Below are positions 8,601 to 13,843 of a stretch of 13,843 bases of DNA, in pieces. The notes under the pieces are model-generated. The model was not told the origin of the DNA. It saw nothing but the letters and a program-made list of their open reading frames with translations, and did no database searches. The translations under genes were made by a program, and so were the position numbers. The number at the start of each line of letters is the position of its first letter. Positions within the stretch are counted from its first letter, which is position 1. This stretch comes from Synura sp. LO234KE (Eukaryota; Sar; Synurophyceae; Synurales; Mallomonadaceae). The stretch covers positions 1-13,843 of the forward strand of contig VKHC01000281.1 of the NCBI GenBank assembly GCA_015143735.1. Direction: 5' to 3'.

Positions 8601-10475
8601 ATGTCTTGAGCCATGGACGTGCAGGTCGCGCAGAGACGGGTTCCCATTTGCTCGTTGGCCTGACGACCCGATCGCCTGCTCGTCCAGAGTCCGTAAACTA
8701 TGACTTGAGTCTTCCCCCACCGCCGCCTCTCCCACCTGTCCACCTGCAGTAGTACTCGCATCTGTCATCCCGGCATTATTGCTGTAGTTGTTCAAGATAT
8801 AATTGATCTTGTCCTTGGCTGTAAGGGAAGACAGCTTTCGCGTGATCGTCGGTCGTGTCCGCGGGACGGCCTTCGCAGGAGGGGCAAAGTGGTCGGGCAG
8901 ATCCATTCGAAGCCCTGGCAGCGTCTCTGACTTAAGCGAGGACTCCACACCCGCGAGGTGGTCCGCCTGAAAGGTCCCAACCAATTGCATGTGGAAGTCG
9001 AACACCAGGCAGGTGAAGCCCACCCCGTACTTCCGCTTGAACTGCGCGTAACCGTTCTCTGGGAAGGTCGAGAGTACGTCCAGACTTCTGGTCATGCGGA
9101 GGCTCGATAGTCGCTGAGAAGAGTACGCCCTTTCTATTTCCAGCAGCTCGGACATACTGCTGTCCGCTCTCGCAGCCTTGTAGAATTCCCCGCGGCCTGT
9201 CGGATACTTACTCGCCTTCCTGCTCTTCGCTTCGTTCCAAACCGTGGCACTTGAGGCCTGCACTTCCAGCTTGATCAGACTTCCTCCCTTCCCACTGTCA
9301 ATCGGGTCATAACCGTTATTATGCGTTGCGTTCCTGTTCACATTGTGGTATGACGTAGAGGCCGATGCTGTTGCGTCTAGCAGTATTACTCGGCCATTTA
9401 AACTCTGTAATTTGTCGATGGTGTCGAACGTTGGCAGAGGTACACAGTCGGTGGAAAGACGCGGTGTTTTAGGTTTAGGTTCAAACTTTGCAATGATTGG
9501 CACAGATTGCTTATTGATCCATTCAGTATTGAGGTTAGAGGGCAGATGGGAGGGGCCACTGGTGGAAGGCCTACTTACTTCCTTGCTTGCTCCGGCTGAG
9601 GAAGCGAAGGTTTTGGACATCGCGGTGATCGATGTCATGGACCGTTTCAAATGGGATACCAATGTTTTTGCGGTGGCATGCGGTGGTGCACTGAGAACGG
9701 CTTCGCGGATAAATGGATCGTTCATCAATAACAGTAATTTACGGTATTCTCCTCGTATAGGAAGCACGTTCTGATCATCATTTTTATCAACGGATTCTAT
9801 TTGCCTAGGTGCTGCCGCCTGTGTATTGTTATTTTTTCTCCTCGATTTCTTTGATTGAGGCGCTTGATCCTTAGGATTTTCATTCGATTTCGAACCATCT
9901 ACGACGCAGTCTTTGTTGGTTTCTTCTTGAAATAAAGCTATAAAACGATCATAGTCATCCTTGCTATCCCCGTCATCAGCCGTATTCATTGAACTAGCTT
10001 TGGTAGATGGTTTCACACCTACATTGGAAGTGCTTGTATTGGGTAATGGACCGATGAACTCTAAATCTTGGGAGAACTTAACATTTCTGAAATCATCTGG
10101 GTACATAATGTTGTTCTCCGATGGCTTAAACTTCGCGCCCCCATTCGAAGATTTCCTATTCCTTTCCATATTTTCTTTTGCTAAGCGCTTTTGTTCTGCA
10201 AACGAATCAAAAGTGACCGAAGAGTTTACAGAATCAGCAGCGTACGATTTCTCGCCATCCTCCAATGTAAGAGATGATTCAGGAGAAAAATTGCCGGTCA
10301 AAGAACCATCATCGTCAACAACTTTGCGATTTCTTAAATTCCTTTCGACTGGACGGGTCGGTGACGAGCGAAAAATTTGATTAATAGAATCTTCAGAGTC
10401 ACCGTCGTCAGTAATAGCTGTAAAATCCTTTTCTCTCATGCCTAAATTCCAAACTAAATCATGTTTTTTATTCAT
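2637..10475 (-). CDS. Giant multidomain SelW-like/SAM/IQ-motif protein, six exons
   Basis: Proposed exons (minus strand): 10475-8091, 7950-7409, 7014-6504, 6331-3890, 3824-3607, 3492-2637, giving about 2,317 residues. Every junction is GT-AG and keeps frame (phases 0, 2, 0, 0, 2). The ATG at 10475 has A at -3. Residues 1-795 are mostly polar and probably disordered. Around 857-955 lies a thioredoxin-fold SelW/Rdx-like segment with HCCNC (CxxC) and RIGSF. Residues about 960-1050 and 1236-1350 look beta-rich. Residues 1147-1210 resemble a SAM domain (VEDWF...LYDWGV). Five IQ motifs fall between 1709 and 1930 (for example LIQGKYRMRR, TIQSLVRGFLQRR), with a Glu/Arg-rich coiled coil at 1866-1908. 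The C-terminus is strongly acidic. IQ motifs bind calmodulin or EF-hand light chains, and SAM domains mediate protein contacts, so I infer a Ca2+/calmodulin-linked scaffold, possibly cytoskeletal or flagellar. Exons 1-4 are well supported by frame continuity. The last junction is the least certain, and the locus could in principle be two genes. Confidence 0.62.
3493..3606 (-). other. Intron 5 of the giant gene (least certain)
   Basis: The donor GTAACT at 3606 follows CGATT, and the acceptor TTTTGTCTCTATAG ends at 3493, giving 114 bp and phase 2. The acceptor has a good pyrimidine tract. Other possible pairs exist: donors at the nearby GTACAC and GTACGA, and acceptors ending near 3434 (CCAG) and 3423 (ACAG). 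The first residues of exon 6 could therefore differ. Confidence 0.4.
3825..3889 (-). other. Intron 4 of the giant gene
   Basis: The exon ends CCAGAAGAG and the donor is GTGTGTAAG. The acceptor is TTTTCAACAG. The intron is 65 bp and phase 0, and read-through would hit a stop after 12 codons. The next exon opens IMKRVV and contains a cysteine cluster (CRECTC) followed by GCEYIDHTDG, which reads like real coding sequence. Confidence 0.6.
3980..4645 (-). other. IQ-motif array plus coiled coil (domain within the giant CDS)
   Basis: This stretch encodes about 222 very basic residues. IQ-like cores are seen at LIQGKYRMRR, RLQSHFRRKK, ILQNAVYIFLIHRR, RIQKTLRGLFARR and TIQSLVRGFLQRR. They match the family pattern IQxxxRGxxxR to different degrees; the fourth and fifth are the closest. 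Between the fourth and fifth lies a long Arg/Glu/Met-rich heptad-like helix, probably a coiled coil. In known proteins such arrays bind calmodulin or myosin-type light chains. This is the clearest functional signature in the gene. Confidence 0.8.
6140..6331 (-). other. SAM-like domain at the start of exon 4
   Basis: The first 64 residues of exon 4 have the spacing of a sterile alpha motif: VEDWF near the start, a middle VVDGTSFALLV, then LYDWGVRSRVILKKM. SAM domains typically show V..WL, then IDG..LL.L, then L..LGI...R..IL..I. The frame runs back into the acceptor TTTGCAG without a plausible ATG, which is why the exon is joined to the preceding one. The assignment is from pattern only. Confidence 0.5.
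6332..6503 (-). other. Intron 3 of the giant gene
   Basis: The donor is GAG then GTGAAA at 6503, and the acceptor is TTGTATATTTGCAG at 6332. The intron is 172 bp and phase 0. A CTGAC branch-point-like sequence lies roughly 50 bp before the acceptor. Splicing joins RSWTRQE to VEDWFNAFG and gives the SAM-like exon an upstream partner; exon 4 has no in-frame ATG near its left border. Confidence 0.65.
7015..7408 (-). other. Intron 2 of the giant gene
   Basis: The donor follows TTCTACAG as GTGTGTGGG, and the acceptor is GGGTGTACAG at 7015. The intron is 394 bp and phase 2. It joins IRLIDSFYR to LPISNARVCLYRIVVG, which reads as one continuous beta-rich segment and supports the junction. It is the longest intron in the gene, so a small cryptic exon inside cannot be excluded, but I see none. 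Confidence 0.6.
7483..7767 (-). other. SelW/Rdx-like thioredoxin-fold segment (domain within the giant CDS)
   Basis: About 95 residues follow the layout of the selenoprotein W/Rdx family: a beta strand (VVHVEHCCNC) ending in CxxC, a helix rich in charged residues (YEDKARQLRQQL), a strand (VIFITNH), then PRIGSFDITL, and finally EVFSK with a closing helix (SEVLEHLSSLL). Known family members are small redox proteins with CxxC or CxxU after the first strand. Here both positions are Cys (TGC/TGT codons), so no selenocysteine is needed. The match is from motif layout only. Confidence 0.5.
7951..8090 (-). other. Intron 1 of the giant gene
   Basis: The donor is GCCCAG then GTGTGTCTTT at 8090, and the acceptor is ATATCTCTTGTCCAG ending at 7951. 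The intron is 140 bp and phase 0. A T-rich tract (TTTTTTTTATTC) precedes the acceptor by about 35 bp. Splicing joins SNLNVAQ to RICGPGAGFC. Without splicing the frame ends after 17 more codons. Confidence 0.7.
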
Positions 10476-10554
10476 TTTCTACCTTGTTTTAGGTTTCTTA
10501 TAACTGTAACCGATTTGAATAAATTTCAGCGCTCGGCTAGCTTAACATAGTTAA
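10476..10554. promoter_or_regulatory. Compact bidirectional promoter region
   Basis: Only 79 bp separate the start codons of the divergent giant gene (minus) and SHMT gene (plus), so both promoters and 5' UTRs must overlap here or extend into the genes. The segment contains the palindrome TTATAA at 10498-10503, about 50 bp before the SHMT ATG and 23 bp before the other ATG. It could act as a TATA-like element in either direction. A TTTCAG near 10526-10531 could also be a 3' splice site of an unseen leader intron, but no donor is evident. Confidence 0.5.
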
Positions 10555-12076
10555 ATGAGGATTTTTTCTTTTTTCTTCGTACAATATATATTAATTGTTG
10601 TTGGCTTTTCATCTGTTTCTCTACCACGTATTGCAACTTCGAGCATTTTTTCTAAAAATGAAGGGAAGGGAAGAGATGACGATGGAAGGAATGCGGATGA
10701 GGTTTTCGATATAATTAAGGACGAATGGCAACGACAATATTCTGGTATTGAACTAATTGCCAGCGAAAATTTCGCTTCCGCTGCTGTTTTAGAGGCTCTT
10801 GGCTCTTGTTTTAGTAATAAATATTCTGAAGGATTACCCGGTCAAAGGTACTACGGTGGAAATGAAAATGTAGATCGCTTGGAGAGGCTATGTCAAGCAC
10901 GAGCTCTTGAGCTCTTTGATCTTTCGGACGAAACATGGGGTGTTAATGTGCAACCCTACAGTGGTAGTCCAGCGAATTTTGCGGTCTACACTGGACTCCT
11001 TAAGCCTCATGACAGGTTAATGGGGCTTGATCTTCCTAGTGGAGGTCATTTAACTCATGGATATCAGACAGCGAAGCGTCGTGTTAGCGCAACATCTATT
11101 TTCTTTGAATCGCTGCCGTACCGGTAATTTGCCTTGAAAATCGAATAAATAATAATGTCGCTGATGGATAACGATGATCAGAGTAAACGCAAAGACAGGT
11201 CTAATCGACTATGAAGAACTAGAGAGCCTTGCTAATGCATATAAGCCCAAGTTGATTATAGCGGGAGGAAGCGCTTACCCAAGGGATTGGGATTATAGAC
11301 GCATGAAAGAGATTTGTTCGGCCCACGATGCATATCTTATGGCGGATATCGCACATATCTCTGGCCTTGTTGCGACGAAACAATGCAACAATCCGTTCGA
11401 ATACTGCGATGTCGTCACCACAACGACACACAAATCCCTCCGTGGTCCTCGAGCAGGGATGATATTCTGTAAGCGAGCGCTGCTCGATCAAATCAACAAC
11501 GCTGTGTTCCCAGCCCTCCAAGGCGGCCCACATAACAATAACATCGCTGCTCTAGCCGTGGCCCTCAAAGAAGCGCAATCCGATAATTTTAAGGAATATA
11601 TATCGCAAGTCAAGCGAAATGCAGTGGTCATCGCCGATGAATTAATGAAAAAGGGCTATGTGGTCGTTACCAACGGGACGGATAACCACCTCGTGCTCTG
11701 GGATGCTCGACCCACGGGCCTCTCGGGATCGAAACTCGAAAAGATTCTGGAGCGATGTGCCATCTCGGTAAATAAGAACTCGATTTACGGTGACGTGTCG
11801 GCGGTTACACCTGGTGGGATTCGGCTGGGTACGCCGGCCATGACAACACGCGGGATGAGAGAGCTTGACATGGTGGCCATCGTCGCACTAATCGACAGAG
11901 CGGTTAAAGTGGCGCAAGACATAAGAAATAGCATAAGTAGCAAAAAGCTTGTCGATTTCGTGGCTTGTCTTGATGAGGAACCGTATTTGAGTCGAATAGT
12001 AGAGATCAGACGTGACGTGGCTTCTCTCGCCACGAGCTTCCCACTCCCAGGTCACACTTCCTCCACTTCATTCTAG
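10555..12076 (+). CDS. Serine hydroxymethyltransferase (SHMT), two exons
   Basis: SHMT is a pyridoxal-phosphate enzyme that interconverts serine and glycine while charging tetrahydrofolate with a one-carbon unit. Exons are 10555-11123 and 11182-12076, giving 487 residues, a normal full length. Family landmarks are all present: IELIASENF (67-73), the [13 protein letters not shown] loop (90-102), [24 protein letters not shown], the DIAHISG cofactor segment (Asp245, His248), the [12 protein letters not shown] motif with Schiff-base Lys274, [11 protein letters not shown], and [14 protein letters not shown] with the carboxylate-binding Arg404. The first 20 or so residues ([20 protein letters not shown]) are hydrophobic like a secretory signal, followed by a Ser/Arg/Lys-rich stretch. 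This suggests an organelle-targeted isoform, perhaps plastid via the ER in a complex-plastid alga. The ATG has T at -3, but the next in-frame Met is at residue 156, so this start is the only sensible one. The symbol is left blank because the isoform is unknown. Confidence 0.95.
11124..11181 (+). other. Intron of the SHMT gene
   Basis: The donor is TACCG then GTAATTTG and the acceptor is GATGATCAG. The intron is 58 bp, phase 2, and contains an in-frame TAA. Splicing restores the conserved SHMT segment [20 protein letters not shown] exactly, which makes this the best supported intron in the window. Confidence 0.93.
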
Positions 12077-12834
12077 TCCTAATTCTATTTATTGACTCTA
12101 AGTACAACTCTATCACCAAATGAACAAAAAGAGGGGGAGTCTTAATAAAATATTTTGGATTCTTTCGTTACGATGACTGGCACTGCTGACAACGATGTAG
12201 AATGATCCGGTTGTGGCGATGGTAGTCAACCCCATATTAAAACTAATGCCTACTAGGTGTTATCATTTAACTCCTCGTGTTCAGAGGGCCGGGCGGGAGG
12301 GAAGGCTCAAATGCTAAGAAATAGGAAAATATTGTAGTATTACTCCTAATAACGCGCTCCTTTCTCTCTAACCAGTCAGCAGTAAGAAAGCAGTGGAAGT
12401 AAGCAAGAAAAATATCGACTACTCGCGGCGGCACACCAGCCAGCACACGCGCACCAGCAGCCTGTTCGTCCTGCTCCATACCACTACGATCCTTTTGCAT
12501 GACCATTCTAAGAAAGAGACAGCAATCATATCGGAGGAATACTCTGTAGAAAACCGCTAGGTTCACCGATGATTCTTGCGGTCACTATATAACGTGACCC
12601 TAATTGTAAATTGTCTCTCTTCACAATACACTACAGAGTTTTCTCTAAAGAATCAATTCTAAAAAACGGCATCTAGCCAACCATTCTGCTGCCATTCATC
12701 CTAAGTAATTCTTATCAACGATTTTTGACATTTTAAATCAAAACTACGGTTAATACGGCCCCAAAAAGCAAACGTACTTCGGTGAATTAATCCAGGGAAA
12801 CTAATCTACTGGAAAACTAATATGTTACCAATAA
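12077..12834. other. SHMT 3' flank and intergenic region
   Basis: After the SHMT stop the sequence is mostly noncoding. A minus-strand open frame of 99 codons spans 12267-12566 but begins without a convincing ATG. Within it a small spliced model is possible: ATG at 12506, donor GTAGTC at 12422, and an acceptor at 12368 with a pyrimidine tract and CTGAC just before it. This would encode 45 residues without recognisable similarity. From 12570 to 12834 the DNA is AT-rich and I see nothing in it. Confidence 0.45.
12144..12149 (+). terminator. Poly(A) signal of SHMT
   Basis: A canonical AATAAA lies 68 bp after the SHMT stop codon, followed by a T-rich stretch (TATTTTGG, then TTCTTTCG). Position and sequence fit a eukaryotic cleavage/polyadenylation signal for the SHMT transcript. 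Confidence 0.6.
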
Positions 12835-13080
12835 CTAATATCCTTTTAATTCGCGTTCATGCTGGAGATTTTGGATTTCATCGATTCCTAAGGCTGTCGA
12901 TTGAGCGATCACCCATAAGTCAACATTCCTTTCAAGAAATATTCGACCCGCTTTCGCAATAACTTCAGCACGAGCAAATTTTATCTCTGCAAGGAAATCT
13001 TGATAGTTTATATCGCGGCCTTCATACTTTTCGAGTTCATACCAATTAAATTGCTTGCGTTTTGGTCGCTCGTAGGCCAT
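12835..13080 (-). CDS. Hypothetical 81-aa protein, outward ORF of the inverted repeat
   Basis: I do not recognise this protein. The ATG at 13080-13078 opens 81 codons ending in TAG at 12837-12835. The frame also extends upstream without a stop through the repeat loop. The product is highly charged and mostly helical in character (KFARAEVIAKAGRIFLERNV), with no membrane segment. Its first 24 residues are encoded by the left arm of a long inverted repeat. They are nearly the same as the N-terminus of the ORF starting at 13168 on the other strand, after which the two proteins are unrelated. The gene could be a fragment of a repetitive element rather than a functional gene. Confidence 0.3.
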   Translation of the reverse strand: MAYERPKRKQFNWYELEKYEGRDINYQDFLAEIKFARAEVIAKAGRIFLERNVDLWVIAQSTALGIDEIQNLQHERELKGY

Positions 13081-13233
13081 ACGGACACCATTCGTTTCAA
13101 CTCCTTTGACGTCAGCTTTCGTTAAACAGAAGCCGACGTCAAAAGAGTTGAAACGAAAGGTGTCCGTATGGCCTGCGAGCGAGCAAAACGCAAGCAATTT
13201 AATTGGTATGAACTCAAAAAGTATGAAGGCCGC
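13015..13233. repeat. Near-perfect 104-bp inverted repeat with 11-bp loop
   Basis: The arm at 13015-13118 is the reverse complement of the arm at 13130-13233 apart from about six mismatches (roughly 94% identity). The 11-bp spacer TCGTTAAACAG is at 13119-13129. Both arms end sharply at GGCCGC/GCGGCC. The GACGTC palindrome sits near the inner end of each arm. The DNA could extrude a long hairpin, and a transcript through it would fold into a double-stranded RNA of about 100 bp. Likely origins are an inverted duplication or a fold-back mobile element; no terminal duplication of a target site was identified. Confidence 0.92.
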
Positions 13234-13341
13234 AAGAGAGCACTGGATTCATTTGTTCCTGAAAACGATAGTGTCTCAAAAATTCGTCAGGGGCATCCTC
13301 CCAAGGATGTCGAGTCCAGATTCCACCACCTAAAATGTTGA
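13168..13341 (+). CDS. Hypothetical 57-aa protein, mirror ORF of the inverted repeat
   Basis: The plus-strand ATG at 13168 opens 57 codons ending in TGA at 13339-13341. It begins MACERAKRKQFNWYELKKYE, differing from the minus-strand partner at only three of the first 24 residues, then diverges completely (KRALDSFVPENDS...). No domain is recognised. The divergent pair of ORFs shares a common N-terminus because both lie on the arms of the inverted repeat. Its size and context suggest a truncated copy of an element protein rather than a stand-alone gene. Confidence 0.25.
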   Translation: MACERAKRKQFNWYELKKYEGRKRALDSFVPENDSVSKIRQGHPPKDVESRFHHLKC

Positions 13342-13377
13342 CCTTAATCACTCGTTTAACGTCTCTCCAACTGTCAC

Positions 13378-13843
13378 CTATGCGAATTCGATTCCCAAAG
13401 TATGAGGTCGATAAGTTATGGCGTGCTTGTCCCAATAATCTTTTGGGGCAAGCTGTACTTCAACAACCGCAAACTCGTCATCATTTAACTCGCACAAATA
13501 TCCTTCTTACCGCCTTAGTTTTCGGTTGGAAACGCTCGAACAATGTCACCATAGTTCGTAGTGATTCCAGCTAAAAGTTTGGTTCCCTGTTCGTATTCAG
13601 TATATTCAGAGTGATTATTTTTCTTAAGTCTAACTTCAAATCCTGCAGAACTTGTTAAGGTATTCACTGTCCATTTTGTCTTTGGATTGTGGATGAAATT
13701 ACTGAGCGTTTCAAACTCTCCTACAGGGTTCGTGCTATCATCCAATCCAATCGCGCAGAACTTATTACATTAATTCCAGGAATAAAAGCCCGAAAAAAAG
13801 CCGCTCGAACTCGGAATCGTCCAATAGTACATCTAAGACGATT
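13378..13843 (-). pseudogene. Frameshifted coding remnant running off the right edge
   Basis: Three coding-like peptides follow one another on the minus strand in different frames. First, from the window edge to about 13760: RCTIGRFRVRAAFFRAFIPG. Second, from about 13757 to a stop at 13515: a segment including KTKWTVNTLTSSAGFEVRLK and EQGTKLLAGITTNYGDIVRA. Third, from about 13506 to a stop at 13378: ELNDDEFAVVEVQLAPKDYW followed by DKHAITYRPHTLGIEFA. The breaks between them are too tight for introns with normal signals, so I infer two frameshifts and a terminal stop in an old gene. I do not recognise the family. It may belong to the same decayed element as the adjacent inverted repeat. Sequencing error or unusual introns are alternatives. 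Confidence 0.4.

Noticed and set aside
9343-10380. Plus-strand open frames of about 140 codons at 9343-9774 and 9961-10380
   Set aside because: They lie antisense to exon 1 of the giant gene, show no recognisable domain, and are explained by the codon pattern of the opposite strand.
1-13843. tRNA, rRNA, CRISPR array, LTRs and bacterial operon signals
   Set aside because: I looked for tRNA T-arm motifs, regularly spaced repeats and long direct terminal repeats and saw none. The gene structures are eukaryotic.

Overview
This window looks like nuclear DNA from a gene-dense, probably photosynthetic or stramenopile/red-lineage protist. The evidence is: spliceosomal GT-AG introns of about 55-400 bp interrupting conserved reading frames, AATAAA-type 3' signals, no bacterial ribosome-binding sites or operons, an algal/plant/heterokont-style serine hydroxymethyltransferase, and a giant SAM/IQ protein of a type expected in flagellate eukaryotes. 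The species cannot be named from the sequence alone.

Layout. Positions 1-2636 hold no securely identified gene. They contain AT-rich sequence, one weak two-exon candidate on the minus strand (840-1326) and a few short coding-like stretches. Positions 2637-10475 are best read as one very large minus-strand gene of six exons (about 2,317 codons). Several long reading frames become continuous when five GT-AG introns are removed, and every junction keeps phase. The predicted protein has a long disordered N-terminal half, a selenoprotein-W/Rdx-like segment with a CxxC motif, beta-rich segments, a SAM-like domain, five IQ motifs with a coiled coil, and an acidic C-terminus. A 79-bp intergenic space containing a palindromic TTATAA separates its start codon from that of a divergent two-exon gene (10555-12076, plus strand). 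That gene encodes a complete serine hydroxymethyltransferase (487 aa) with an N-terminal hydrophobic, signal-like presequence. Positions 12077-12834 are mainly 3' flank with a poly(A) signal and one doubtful mini-gene. From 12835 to the right edge the sequence looks like a decayed repetitive or duplicated element. It has a 104-bp near-perfect inverted repeat (11-bp loop) from which two short ORFs with the same N-terminus run outward, followed by a frameshifted coding remnant on the minus strand that continues past the window edge.

How the genes relate. The giant gene and the SHMT gene share one compact divergent promoter, so some co-regulation is possible, but nothing in the sequences links their functions. 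SHMT acts in one-carbon metabolism (serine/glycine/folate). The giant protein looks like a calmodulin-binding scaffold. The most unusual items are the combination of domains in the giant protein, the recurrent GTGTGT donor sites, and the 219-bp palindrome at the right. I see no defence system, CRISPR array, tRNA or rRNA.
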